Positions 32,686 to 45,371 of a stretch of 64,000 nt of DNA are shown here, piece after piece. Each line of letters opens with the position of its first letter. Positions within the stretch are counted from its first letter, which is position 1. Below the pieces are notes generated by a model, which was given only the letters and a program-made list of their open reading frames with translations, was not told the DNA's origin and did no database searches. The translations under genes and the position numbers were made by a program. The DNA comes from Argyresthia goedartella. Lineage: Eukaryota > Arthropoda > Insecta > Lepidoptera > Argyresthiidae. The DNA is taken from the NCBI GenBank assembly GCA_949825045.1, contig OX463808.1, positions 28,767,674 through 28,831,673 of the forward strand, read 5' to 3'.

Positions 32686-33039
32686 GATATAGATGTCGTA
32701 ACAATATCGTAAAATTGTCTATATCATGATATAGTCAACCATGGTTGAATTAAAACTTTAATTGAACGAAGAAATATGTTAGGGCAAAACACTGCGGTAG
32801 CTTAGGTGAAGGCTGAAGGGGGCAAGCGCAGCGAAGTTCGTGTTAGGTCGACATATATAACACAAAAAAACACGTAGTTGAATACAAATGCTCTAAAAAA
32901 ACATGTTTTCGTGAAATTCAACCCTTTCTGTTAATGTCATGAAATAATTGACTTTACCATGAAATGGTTGACCATTTCATGATATAGTCAATCCATTTTT
33001 GGCTTTTTCATGAAATAATCAAATTCTACGACATTAATC
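32686..33039 (-). mobile_element. Palindrome-rich MITE-like element with shared core
   Basis: ATGTCGTA near the left end and TACGACAT near the right are inverse. Interior palindromes on CATGATATAG and CCATGAAATGGTTGACCATT. The core at 32780-32862 (minus) contains ACTGCGGTAGCTTAGGTGAA and GTTCGTGTTAGG. Confidence 0.65.
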
Positions 33040-33958
33040 AACTTCGAAGCAGTATTCCCTTTAGGTATATCAATTCACAATATAGACCAATAAACCCTAA
33101 GACGACCAGACAGAGTGATTGGAACTGAAACGGGAAGGGCAACTTTGTATGCTAAATAGTCCTTCGCATAGTAATGTCGGATTTACGAACGTCTTCGTAC
33201 AATCTGTTGATTCAATACGATTGCCTTTTAAATTAGTTTCGGGAAGGAAGGGGCTGTTCTTGTGAGTTATTGGGATAAAGGATTAATTCGCTTGGGCAAC
33301 ACCCATTCAATATCAGACTTAATTGATTTATACTATTAAGTCTGAAATTGACTGGCTAAGCCTGGGCGCAACTATGCCACTGTCACCCTGTTTGGGGAAA
33401 AGTGTGACGCCATGTTGTGATGACTCAATGCCTAAACCAAAGATGATGACACGAAATAGTATTGAGGATAGTTTACTTAAACGTTAATAATAACGCTGCC
33501 ATAATCAGATAAGCTGTTACTGATCTTATATTAAACGTTATGTAGTCTTTTACTGATATATAGTTTCGGCAAAGCTAATAAAACAACCCGTGAAAAGATA
33601 TAATAGGAAAAGCGGCGGAAACAAAGTGGACTGGACATATCACGTCTACCGTGATACAGGTCAGGTAGGCAAAGAGGAAATAAACCAAGTCATTATACCA
33701 AATAGCCGTTGATTCCTACGCAACAAAACGTCCAAGTCATAACATTTATATTAATACAAGCAGCACGCATTAGGCCAAAGGAAACGGTTTCGTACACATT
33801 TTCTATTGTGCTGTTGGAAAAATGATATGATATTGTAAGCTTTTGTGGATGGAACAGTGTGACGGTCCGCCCTAAAGCCAGCTGGCAAACACCAGAGGAC
33901 ACTGTAGAAGGGACGATTGATTGAAAGTTTTCAAGCTGACAACGATGTTAATTTATAT
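33040..33958. other. Intergenic, nothing recognised
   Basis: GGGGAAAAGTGTGACGCCAT near 33397 is a worn copy of the repeat seen at 242-345. No gene. Confidence 0.45.
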
Positions 33959-34137
33959 CGGCTTATGTTTAAACTATCACCAAAAAACTTTTTTACAACC
34001 AATAAATTCGAAACGACCGCCAGAATTGGGAAGCGACCACCAAATTGTGTTTGGAAAAATTATCACCAAACTTCTTTTTATGTTTTGTGTACTTAAGTTT
34101 ATGTTTTAAGTATTTTTTTTGTTCTTACAAGTTCAAC
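33959..34137 (+). repeat. Interspersed repeat, copy 2 of 2
   Basis: Same block order as 32390-32575; ends TTGTTCTTACAAGTTCAACC, the start of the shared core. Confidence 0.8.
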
Positions 34138-34234
34138 CTAACAACTAACAACTTACAACAATAACTACAACTTTTGGTGATCATTTACCCATTTTGGGTA
34201 GGAAACTATAGAAAAAAACTACTTCAACTAAACC

Positions 34235-34760
34235 ATATTTGATTAGCATACATTTAAGAAATCGTATCCCATCCAAGAACTGAGTAGATCCGGTGGAAAT
34301 CTGTAGTCTTCTTCATCAGTTCCACTTCACTAAGACATGCTTCCCGATGACTGCAGATTCCAAATGCACGAGACACTATATAAAATACCCAAGTCGTGTG
34401 CATTCATCATTTGAAAGGTTCCTACGATTTCTCCATGATCCCATCGCCAGATCCTGACTGACGTTGATAAATTGTTGAGAAGCTCTCCTGGTACGTCACC
34501 ATCACATCCACTTCACCATATGCATTATGACGAGACTACATTACTTAGCAACCGTAATATAGTAACCATATCGTTACCTGTGGGATACCTAGTATTAAGC
34601 AGTTCCGGTGGCCATCTGAAGTCTTAATCAACAGTACCACTGAACATCTTCATGAGAGTAACTGCACGAATCATTATAAAAAAAACGCCTATAATAAATG
34701 AAGATTTCCTCTATTTCTCTAGGATCCCATCATCAGATCCATCCAGACTTGGTGGCAAGT
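34235..34760 (+). repeat. Two diverged copies of a ~288-bp unit
   Basis: ATGATCCCATCGCCAGATCC near 34434 and AGGATCCCATCATCAGATCC near 34722, with matching GGTGGAAATCTGTAGTCTTC / GGTGGCCATCTGAAGTCTTA upstream, show an old tandem duplication. Family unknown. Confidence 0.6.
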
Positions 34761-35405
34761 TGTTCTTAAAGACTTTTGCTGACTTCTTTTTAAAGACTTG
34801 ACTGGGTTATATTTAAAGACGCCTAAAAAAGTGGTACAATGAGCATAAAAAGTGCACAAACAGTATAATCATTGAGATGACCCGGACCATAACTACTACA
34901 GCTATATTTCGCTTATGAAAAACTATTTATCTGCTCTATCTAATCATATCATAGATTTCAAACCTTTGTGCATATTTTCTTTATATCTGATCTCGCCTGA
35001 TGATAAATAAAGGCATTTATTTAAACGCTTAACAAATAATCCCCGATTTTTTTATTAAAATATCTCAAAACTGCAACAAAAATACTGACTGCACCTCAGA
35101 ATTTACCCACAAATGAAAATCGATTTTGCAAATTGTTTCACTACTTATGTAAAACCGTTTTACTAAGTGATTGTTTGATATCTGAATGTACCTCACAATT
35201 ATTTTATTATATACAAAAACTTAAACTCAACTTTACCAAAACAAAGAACCTATTATTCTTTAGGGCCCTTTTATAATGAAAACACCATTTAATCAGTCAA
35301 TAAAAAATCACCTAAATGAAAACATAATAAAAAACATATAACGATAAATCTGATTTTGAAACATATTTTTCTGCAATTGCAATATAAAAAAAACAAAATT
35401 AAATC
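34761..35405. other. Intergenic, nothing recognised
   Basis: AT-rich, no gene. Confidence 0.45.
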
Positions 35406-36019
35406 GGCTAGTATTTAATCGCACATCAAATATGGCATATTTGCACAGCAAATATTTTCAAAAAATCACTTATGACCATGTTTCAGGTTGCAGGCGGTCC
35501 GACTGTGGAACGCACTTCCTTGTGCGATAAGAGACAGCCTGACTCTTTTCGCTTTCAAAAACCGGGTAAAAGAGCACTTCCTCTCTCTTTTGTGATAGTT
35601 GTAGTATGTATATTATTATTATATGTAAACTTTATGTACAGGTTTATGTATGTATTGATACGTATTTAGTAGTTTGGTATATACGAGTATGTATTTTATT
35701 TACCGTATTTTATACATATGTAATTTACTTATATGTATTTTATTATTGTTTAGATATTGTGCACTGCCTACCATTTATTGATAAAATTTCCTGTCATGCC
35801 TTGGTTTGCTGGAAGAAATCTCTTTTTAGAGATAAGCTCGCCTTTGTACAAATGTTTTCGCTTAATGTATCTTTTTTAAATAACTGTGTTCAATAAAGAA
35901 TTATGAATTATGATTCTTATGCTCTTAATTTTTTTTGCTCTTTCCTAAGCTACCGCACCACTTCGCCCTGATATTTGCTGTAAAAATCACTATTTTTGAT
36001 GTGCGGTTGAATATTTCCC
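35406..36019 (+). mobile_element. MITE-like element, GGCTAGTAT family, copy 3, interrupted
   Basis: Left end GGCTAGTATTTAATCGCACA at 35406; right part CCTAAGCTACCGCA ... TTTTTGATGTGCGG, TTTCCC ending about 36019. A ~430-bp LINE 3' end occupies the middle and replaces part of the core. Confidence 0.8.
35482..35915 (+). pseudogene. LINE ORF2 C-terminus plus 3' UTR
   Basis: One frame reads LWNALPCAIRDSLTLFAFKN then RVKEHFLSLL and a TGA. LWNALPxxIRxxxxLxxFKxxLKxxL is the conserved end of many insect LINE ORF2 proteins. The 3' UTR that follows carries CCTGTCATGCCTTGG, AGAGATAAGCTCGCCTTTG and CAATAAAGAATTATGAATTA. It is a severely 5'-truncated insertion. Confidence 0.85.
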
Positions 36020-36252
36020 AATTAAATCTGATTAAAGCTTCAAACTTTTGATGGTCTTGCCGATTGACCGTGTGCACATCGGGCGTGTGCATGTGAATAA
36101 AGTAATATTAATAAAAATCTCTCACTACACACTCAACTAATCTGTGACCTACTTATAGCGTTATGCGTGTTCGCTGCAATTTTGTGAAGTGTGTCTTTGT
36201 AATATGCATATATCTTAAAAAAAATCAGGTGCAAGTGTTTTTTTTTAATTTA

Positions 36253-37488
36253 AGATGAGCTCCGAAGGCAGCCTGTTTAATAGAAGCCGCCTCACCATTC
36301 GCTCGCCGCCGCCAGCCAGTCATGGTCAGAAAAAACAATGAAGGTTGTGACAACACATGAACTTAAAAATTGGATGAGCTTGATTGCATAGTGTCTTAAT
36401 GAGATATGCTCGGTAGCTGCGGAAGGTAAACTAAATTCAGACCAAAAACTACGGATACACATCTTTGCCATAAATTAGGACATGGTACATCGCAAATGTC
36501 TGTTCAGTACAAATCACTATGACAGAAAGCCATCCAGGCTCAGATCTCTGTTCAGACCTTAAAGAAAAATCAGGAATTAGCTGAACACCTTACTGATCTT
36601 AAAGAGGCTATAAAAGGAAATAGTAAAAAAGCAACTCAGGAAACAACCTCTTTTGCCGAAGTTTTAAAGACAGGTACGAATAATTTTATTCGTCCCAGCT
36701 CTTTTAGCTCTGTTGCAATATATCCCAACGACCAACAGAAGACAAGCGAAAAGGCAAAATTATTAGTCCAAAGAATCATCCGCCCTGAAGTCGTGAAACG
36801 GCATGTTCGTGGTCTACGTAGGACAAAAAACGGAGGATTCATAATTAGTACGGATCACAAAGACGACAGTGAAAAACTAAACCAGGCTTCTCAACTATCT
36901 ACATCTGGCCTAACTGTGGATAAGCCATTAAAGCGCAAACCAAGAATCACAATGTTTGGGGTACCTATTTATCTATCTGAGAGTCTTTAACTGCACATGT
37001 GAGCAAAATTTAGCTGAAAAAATTCCCAATCTATCCCTTAGAACATTTTTAAGATCAATAAAGTTAAGCCACAAATCCGGGATAAAGGACACTGACGCCT
37101 GCAATTTCATTATCGAAGTACCTACCGACATCCGCAATCTCTAATAGCACAGGAAAGGGTGTTTATCAACTGGTCATCTTGTACTGTGAGAGACTTTACC
37201 TTGGTAACAAGATGTTGCAACTGTCAGCAATATGGTCACGCTGCCAAGACATGCAAAGATGCGAAACCTACGTGCGGACACTGCGGCGAATTAGGATACC
37301 AGACCACTGATTGCACTAAAAATTCTGAAACATGTCTACGCTACAAAAAGCAAAGTAGCCACGAAACAGGTGACAATGATTGTCCGGCCAAGAAAAATGC
37401 CGAGTATAGATATATAAATTCAATAGACTATGGTGGCGTTGGTCTACATATTTACAGCACTTTTTTATATTTAATTAGTAATAGATGA
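36253..37488 (+). pseudogene. LINE ORF1 (Gag-like, CCHC knuckles), broken
   Basis: ATG at 36253 (MSSEGSLFNRSRL) then a stop after 28 codons; pieces continue in other frames (SGIKDTDACNFIIEVPTDIR, then VFINWSSCTVRDFTLVTRCC). The first knuckle is intact: C-x2-C-x4-H-x4-C at CCNCQQYGHAAKTC. The second (CGHCGELGYQTTDC) has Tyr where His should be. The third has lost a Cys. Jockey/CR1-type ORF1 proteins package element RNA. Several stops and frameshifts make it dead. Confidence 0.82.
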
Positions 37489-39560
37489 ATAAGTTAATTA
37501 ATAACACAGATAATTTTAATTTAAGTGTAAGTCACACTTGTCGGGCTGATCAGTGTTCTACTTTAATTACACAGCCTCAAATTAACCTAAAAGTTTTACA
37601 CCAACACATGTGTATAAACCGTAACTTCGATTGTTTTTGTACACTACTCGCACAAATTAACATAGAATCCGATATCATTCCTTCGACTGAATGCTGGATG
37701 TCGTGCATAAGTAAGTTACCGCCACTGAGCGAATACGTCTGCTGCAGCACCGATAAGACAGTATCACAATTTAAAGTGATAGTGTTGTTGTTATACTATT
37801 AGTCATAGTTAAAACCAATAGTACAGCAAGCGAACCTTACTGAAGCCACATCCGTATTATCCAACTTGTTCTACTCTTATTATAGGTATTTACCGACCTG
37901 ACTGCTTAAAAAATGCCGATAGCTTTATTACCTCGTTAAAAAATCTATAAAAAATCAATTTGAGGACTTTTTCTTGCTTATGACATCCCAACCCAAGATA
38001 AGAATTGTTTGGATCATGTTGCTCTCAAGACAAAGCGCAGATCAACAAACCTTTTAATTCAATCAACCGTAACGGACCACTGTGCAACACCCGACTGCGA
38101 TATAACCCAAGCAAATCCTAATAATTTGGTAAACCGATTAAACTTTGATAAGTTTGCACGAGAATTTAAATCGTATGTTCTGTTTCGCTTATTTCTGACA
38201 GAAGATCCTGATGAAGCCACGAATAACTTAATAACACTCTTAAAATCAGCTGAAAAATATTGCTCCCACAAACACAAAGTCCCTAATAGTAATACTGAAA
38301 AAACTCTGGATGACTACCAGGCATCGCTACGTCCGAAACCATGATAATTTACATAAACAGGCAAAAAAAGATCTACACAATATTGTTTTAACAACTACCT
38401 ATCGACGTTACCGTAATTTTTGTTTTTAGTTTCTTTTAGTTTATGCTGGTTCCAACGATAAAAGAATTTGAACTGCAATAAAAACTATATCGAATCTTGG
38501 ATAAGTTAAATATTCACCTATTGAACTACTCACTTCCAATTCCTGTTTTTCAATAACGTATATGCAGTAGGATACGATGGAATAATTGCTAAAATGATAA
38601 ATCAGTTAAAGATTCCCTAATTCCCTTACTAAATCATATTTTCAACAATTGCATGCAGAAAGGAATTTTCCCATCCGATCTAAAGAAATCAAATAAATAC
38701 ACTATCTGCAATTCTGGAGATAGAAGTGCTGTTAGCAACTAAAGACCTATCTCAATCCTACCTGGCTTATCTATAGCTATTATTAATATTTGAAAGAACA
38801 ATAAACAACAGATAAGTAATAAACATTGGGCACAATCATTTACTATCAAATAAACAATACGGTTTTCGAGCTGGTAAATTTGCTGAAGATGTTCTTTTAA
38901 CTTTTACAAATTTAATTGCTAAAGACTTTGATGATAAGAAGAAGTGCATCACAATATTAATTGACCTAGCGAAAGCTTTCGACACAGTATCTATTCCACT
39001 TCTCTTGAAAAAGCTTGAATTTTCAGGCATAAGGGGAACTCAGCTGAGTCAATTTGAAAGTCAAATAGAACTCAACGAGTCGAAATAGAGGAACATGTAA
39101 GCGATGATATACCGGTTTTTTAAGGTGTCGTACAGGGTAGTATTCTAGGTCCCACTCGATTTTATGTAACATTGACGAATTATGCGATATAAAGCTTGCA
39201 ATTTGTAAAATTGTCTCCTACGCAGATAAAACCACCCTCGCTTTTTACAGCTGACTCCTGGGCTGATGCCTTCTTCCTAGCTCAAAAAGAGTTTAATCTT
39301 GTTTCGCATTGACTTGCAGCTAATTATCTAACACTAAATTCAGATTCTAGATACATGATGTCCTCAACTGTCAATCAGGCGTTATGTACTTACATTTGCC
39401 AAACCTCGATAATAATTTCCCATAAATGCTCCTACCCTCCTAACAATACCTGTGCTTGTCCTCATAGTCTTTATACCAAAGCAACTAAATACCTCGGTAT
39501 AACCATAGATTGCAACCTGACATTTAGCGAGGAAGCACAAAATATATCCTAACGTATAAT
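37489..39560 (+). pseudogene. LINE ORF2 (endonuclease and RT), broken
   Basis: The endonuclease start is recognisable in LAQINIESDIIPSTECWMSC near 37650-37700. A linker region lies at 38009-38344. RT pieces lie from about 38580: a GFRAGKFAEDVLLTFTNLIA run, then ITILIDLAKAFDTVSIPLLL (motif A, Asp in DLAKAFD). The later FADD region is too damaged to read. Stops and frame changes occur throughout. It follows the ORF1 above in the right order, so the two form one decayed jockey/CR1-like element. Confidence 0.8.
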
Positions 39561-39819
39561 AAAACTAGTCTATGTCTTTAAGCAACTACGACATTTTGGA
39601 AATGATAAATTAACTAATCAAATATACTAATCAATCATTAGTGACTTATGGAATTACATGCTGCGGTGGATCCCCAAAGGCTCATATTCTAGTTGTCCAA
39701 CAAGCTCAAAAATCAACAAATTAACGAAAAGCATAAATCAGCTTCCGTAAACCGTACAGGTTTCCAACTAGGACACTACATGAAGTTTCAGGCATTCTAA
39801 CCGTCAGACAATTGTACTT

Positions 39820-40118
39820 ACATTTATACATAGGCCGAAAATGTTAAAATCTTTATTAATAATACGTAGCGCCTGGGACCTTGAAAGACTAGAAATTGTT
39901 CAAAAATAAAGTTCTGCTAATTGTTAATTACATACATACTAAAACAACACTCTCGCATTCCCTACTTGACAGAAATTAGTAAAAACCGGCGAAATTTCGC
40001 TGAATGCCTTGTTGTAAGAAGCAGAACTTTCTTTTTGAACAATTTCTAGTCTTTCAAGGTCCCAGGCTCTACGTATTATTAATAAAGATTTTAACATTTT
40101 CGGCCTATGTATAAATGT
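39820..40118. repeat. 99-bp near-perfect inverted repeat
   Basis: Arms 39820-39918 and 40020-40118 are inverse with two mismatches in 99 bases, separated by 101 bp. They include GGCCGAAAATGTTAAAATC and its inverse. The arms appear to be LINE-derived. Confidence 0.95.
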
Positions 40119-40489
40119 GAGCAAATAATAAGTGACTGGCTTTTAGCACTAGACTATGAGCAACCTAAAATATTTTCTCTAAAATAAACTAAACCTACAA
40201 TCACATAATTAACATCCGTACCAAACACGCACACAAGTCATACGTACTTTCACCGACACAACCGCAAAATTAGGGTAAAATATGGCTACACACCATAATA
40301 TAAATTGTTTTAATCATTGAAGTTTCTAGACTCTACCGTTGGTGTAATTGTGAGCAGCCCGTGATCATACCACAGGCATTTTAAATGCTTAGCTTGGTTT
40401 ATGGACTGCTTTATGCCCATATATATCATATACACATATATATCGCCCAAAAGGGCAATTAGCAGGTAGAAAGCCTTCAGCATATACCG

Positions 40490-40680
40490 AGGCCATGGCT
40501 CACAGTAAAATCTTAGTAGGACAACTGTAAACACAAAGGGGTTGTTTTAGTCCGTATAGCACACGAGCTGATGCCCGCTCAATATGTGGGGACCCGGACA
40601 TAGCAGGGAGGTATGACTCCTGGGCATGGGTAATTCCATTTTTTTCCCCTCCAACAAAAAAAAAGGACTGCTTTATGAAT
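40490..40680 (-). repeat. Interspersed repeat (inverse of 26335-26500)
   Basis: CCATGGCTCACAGTAAAATC, GTATAGCACACGAGCTGATG and TTTTTCCCCTCCAACAAAAA mirror the 26.3-kb copy. This copy is the longer. Confidence 0.75.
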
Positions 40681-40769
40681 ATAGTGTAGCTCTAATGTTT
40701 AAATATAAGTTCTTGTAATTTATTTTCGTGCTGTAAGATTTTATGAATATTATTATTGAATTATTATCA

Positions 40770-41702
40770 TAAACGCTTCCATTCCACAAGGAAGTGTGAT
40801 TGGTTGTTTACTATTTCTAATTTACATAAACGACTTGCCCAAATCCATAGATGACCCTAGTGTCCTGTTCGCTGACGATATGTCTATACTTACTTCATGC
40901 ACAAATAATCAAGAACTGAACGAAAACCTTCACACAATATTAAATAAAATCATAAACTGGCTAGAAGAACATAACCTTCAAATAAATTTTAAAAAAACAA
41001 AGTTAATACCTTTTTAGCCTTCTCGAAAAAAACCTATAGATATAAATTTTCAACTTAATGACATTAAGCTTGATTCAATAAATAATTTTTCGCTACTTGG
41101 ACTTAATATCGACACAAATATAAATTGGAAAAAAACACATTGAAAAATTAAATTCAAAATTATCAAAATTTGTTTACGCTTTCCGTGAAATAAAGAGGTC
41201 TACCGACCAGAAAACTGCTCTAGTTACTTATTATGCCTATGCGTATGCGTGGCTAAGTTACGGAATAATATTGTGGGGAAATAGTACAAATGTCTCAAGT
41301 GTGTTTACCCTACAAAAAAGGCTTATCCGAATATTAGCAAATATAAAACCGAGCGATAGTTGCAAACCATATTTTGGGGAACTCAACATTTTAACACTAA
41401 CCTGTATGTACATCCTAGAAACCTGTAAGTTCGTTCGCAAACACCCTGAGTTCTATAAAACCCGTCAAGAGAAAATGCAGACCAACCGAAATTTAAGACC
41501 CAGGAAAGGACTGGCACAGCTCTCCTCAAATTTAAAACTTCACTCATCTGGCCCACTAAGCATGTCGATAAAAATCTATAATAATTTACCTGAATATATA
41601 TTAAATGAAACTAAAGAGAACAAATTCACAAAATCACTTAAGCAATTGCTGATTACAAAGCGCTATTACAATATTAACGAGTTCCTAAATGATAAACAAT
41701 AA
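40770..41702 (+). pseudogene. Second LINE ORF2, RT to C-terminus, broken
   Basis: Opens at NASIPQGSVIGCLLFLIYIN (RT motif B region), then SVLFADDMSILTSC (catalytic FADD) and LEEHNLQINFKKTK. A stop at 41017 and frameshifts follow; pieces NFSLLGLNIDTNINWKK, RLIRILANIKPSDSCKPYF and SGPLSMSIKIYNNLPEYIL continue to a TAA at 41700-41702. It is 5'-truncated inside RT. The last 143 codons remain open but are not a separate gene. Confidence 0.85.
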
Positions 41703-42105
41703 CCAATAAAATAAGAATTAAATAATATATAATAAACTACTATAATATAAAATTTTATAAAATATTAAATAATATTTTAATAGAATTTTAATTAATAACA
41801 AACTAAACCTAACAATTATATAATAATTCAGCAGTTAATAATTTCTTATGTTTCTCATACTTAAAAATAATAATAATAATAATAATAATAATATATAATA
41901 TATATAATATAATATAATAAGTATAGTAAATAATAAAATATAATAAGAAAATAATATTTAACCATCACAAATGTTAGTTGTAAGCTAGTTATTAAGACAT
42001 TGTAGTGCCCTTACAGGGTTCATTGTTGGATAAAATTTTGTTAAAATGTACCACAATGACACAATAAATATATGAATATGAATATGAATATGAATAATTA
42101 TTAAA
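41703..42105 (+). mobile_element. LINE 3' UTR with simple-repeat tail
   Basis: AT-rich with (ATA)n at about 41868-41895, ending ACACAATAAATATATGAAT and (ATGAAT)n near 42068-42096. This is the expected 3' end of the LINE above. Confidence 0.7.
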
Positions 42106-44062
42106 AACATTATTATTATTATTGTATGATTAATTCTTGCTTTATGGCAGTAATAATGTTTAATATATAAATTTCATTAAAACAGATAAAGAAATTTTGC
42201 TATAATAATAAGCTTTTTAGGTATAACAATGATAAAATTGTTAAATTAAATTTTGTAAAGTAAACATTAATTAGCGTGGTACAGCAAAAAACTCGAATTT
42301 TAGAAATTCCGTTATATGGATATAGAATTTTGAGTGCAAGTCAGTAGTTTGACTAAGAATATTTTTGTATTGAAAACGGAATTTGTGTTCGAAAAGCCAG
42401 ATATTTTTTGTGAACTTAGCTTGATGTGCTGTGAACTAAGATAGATTAGCTTTTTTATGATTTTGTTGGTGGTGCTTGTTTTGTTGATCAAATGGTTTAT
42501 TTGTACAGTAGTCAGTTTTTTGGTATACGGTATCTGTGAAGATAATTCGTTTGCATAATTTTATTTTGAGCTACAGTTAAATATTATCCATAAATAAATT
42601 GAATGGAGTGTCGTTTCTACAAAACCCTCCGTAATCCACATCTTTGCCGTCACCGCCCTCCGCGAGACAAATCGCCTCGCTGGTCATTTGTCAAAATGCC
42701 TGCATCCGCTTACTGAAAGCGGTCATTGTTGGCTTTAGCGTACTTACCACATTACCACAACATATGCCAGCGTTCTTATCACGAGGCTTTAGAAACGAAA
42801 ATCCCGTAGAAAATACATCGGTAGGGGGTTGTATGAAAAAATAATGCCTCTGTGTGACACAATGAAGTATTTTTTAGGATACTGTTAGTAAAAATACGCG
42901 GTCGGGTGTGTGTCCTTAAGCCATTTGCGTTGTCCATTTTCTGTTTATATAGTAACAAGGATTATTTAGGCCCGGTCGGTAAAGTCTTCATCGGGTAGAA
43001 ATATAAGAAAAGCCTAAGGACATGTTGAATTAAGTCTTCCCTATTTTCCGCTTAAAGTCATTCAGAATAACAAAAGTTTCGTGGAAAGAACAAAAACCAT
43101 GTAAACTTTAACCTACACATTAGGTAAGATAGATTAGATATATGTTTTCATACCCATTATTCACGAATTTATGAAAGTTATTGTTACAGTAATTGGAAGT
43201 TAACTCTGTGTATTCTTATTGGCGAAACCTCGGGACTATTTATCGTTTTATTTATTCAAATCCTGAGATAGGACTGAAAACTATTATGACACGGTATCAT
43301 TTGTTAAAGTGTAGTCTACCTACTGTCCTTTTATATCATTCAACGTCAACCCAAAGGATATCGCTTCGTAAATGTTTATTCAATTCGTTCGAACGAAGTT
43401 GGTTTATCGTGAAAAATGTCAGAGCGACTCGTTTTTCGCTTTGACATCCGATAAGCGCTTTTGTTTTATTTTCTACCAGTCGCACAAAATTTTCACATCA
43501 ACGATTTGTATTTCCATACAGTTGTTGTGGGAAAAGTATGAGTAGGTATTGATTTCATAAAGTCGGAACGTCGACTAAGAAATTCCTTCTCATGCCCCAC
43601 AACACAACCCTAATTAAACAAATGCGAGCAATAGTAAACTAAAATAAAAAGAAATAAAATATTAAATTCAGTTCCAAAGAGGTTCTCCATATCGCTAACA
43701 CTCGAGATACACTTGAAGACTCTTTGTTGGAAATGTTGGCCGAACAGAAACAATCGGCGTTTGGAAAAAAGAAAAAACAGTAATAAGGGTGCGATTACAT
43801 CTTGGCACTTGCGGAGTGAAGTACCCGCTGTTTCTCACGGGGTGCTGTTTTGGTATCAAAGCTAGAGGGAGTCTATAAATGCCCTTAAATACGAGGATGA
43901 CCATGTAATATGTTTTATGAATTTCTGGGATAATTCTGTCACCTGTTTAAGAAAATCCATGTTGATGGTCGAGACTATGCTTATCGCATTGGTAAGATTC
44001 CCGAGAAAATACGACATCTAAAAACCACAAAATCACACCATGATTATTTCGCAAGAGTTGCC
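42106..44062. other. Intergenic, nothing recognised
   Basis: AT-rich; open frames at 42644-42844 and 43193-43444 show no domain. Confidence 0.45.
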
Positions 44063-44104
44063 TACATAAGCAAAGTCGCAATAACTTGCGACTTTGCTTA
44101 TGTA
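44063..44104. other. Perfect 19-bp hairpin
   Basis: TACATAAGCAAAGTCGCAA, four-base loop TAAC, then the exact inverse. The precise pairing may mark a young fold-back or an RNA hairpin. Confidence 0.9.
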
Positions 44105-44794
44105 TGCGATGTTCCGATTGAAACATTTTTCGAAAGCGATTGAAATTCCTTCATGTCATTCTGATAAGGCTAAGCTTCCAGTCTCATTGTTTGTTACCTG
44201 TTAAAATAAACTATGTGTGTACCTATACGTAACAATAATCAACGGTATAAAGAGACACATTCGTATCATGTTCATTCATTTTAACCTGTAGACACGCACA
44301 ACACCTATTAAATAACTTTTTTGACAGACGTCACCTAGAGTAATGAAAATTCTATTGTGGGCATTTTTGGGGCAACAACATAAAATTTGCCTTAATTGTT
44401 GTCAGTTTCCTTCCTTTTCCAGTCAGCAGAGAAGTGAAAGGGTAAGTTAAAGGATAATAGTGCTAGTGCGTTACACAAAGTAATAAAAAAACATTGATAA
44501 TCATAGTCACCCTACCAGAAGCATTGAGTTCACCACTACGCGCGGCTCCCACGGAGCAAGTATTAATGCCCAATTTGGTGGAAATTATTCGATTTCCTCA
44601 AACGAGTCGAGTTGAGAGCCCTCTGTGAAGCCGATGGCCAATTGACCGGCGTTTTTGTTTTGAACTTTTGAACAATAAGCTTGCCCCTTATTCGGTTGGG
44701 ATACCTGAAGATGACGTTAGTTTTTTGTGATGAAATAATATTTCAATATTATTAATAATAATTCAATATTATTATAATTCATAATAATTCAAAT
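44105..44794. other. Intergenic, nothing recognised
   Basis: No gene or element identified. Confidence 0.4.
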
Positions 44795-45043
44795 GACCCG
44801 AATGGCCGAGTCGGCAGTGGCCCTGCCTACGAAGCCAAGGGTCCCGGGTTCGAGTCCCGGAGGGGGCAAATACTTGTTTGATGATAACAGATGTTTGTAC
44901 CCTAGTCATGGTTGTTTATCTATCTAAGTATAATATTTATCTATATAAGTATGTGTATCGTTGTCTAGTATCCAAAATACAGGGAATTCTAGTATGGGGC
45001 TAGAGCAATGTGTGTAAATAGTGTCCAAGGTATTATTATTATA
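44795..45043 (+). mobile_element. tRNA-derived SINE, family 1, copy 2
   Basis: Same head (GACCCGAATGGCCGAGTCGG), B-box GGTTCGAGTCC and (ATT)n tail as 29999-30247. Confidence 0.92.
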
Positions 45044-45371
45044 TCCCTATGGAAAATGAGTTCAACTACAATATCATTAATGCACGGATTTACACAGAAT
45101 TCAAAGTGAAATACGATTATGAATTTAAATTCCAAATGTAAATATGGAGTTTAAACTCCAAACTTCGTAGAAATAAATATAAAATTTAATTAATTTAGCT
45201 CATTGATGTCCATACCTAGGGGCACAGGCATTTACCCGGATACGATTAAGATAAAGCCATGCTAAAAATATGAAATAAATACAACTAATAACACGAAATC
45301 ATGAAACAGTATGATGTTCTCTGTTTTGGTTTCTTGTGGAAAGCAGTTAAAAATTAAATATTGGTTATAAC

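Noticed and set aside
41271..41702. Independent 143-residue host gene
   Set aside because: It is the C-terminal end of the LINE ORF2 upstream, with the expected RLIRILANI and NNLPEYI patterns.
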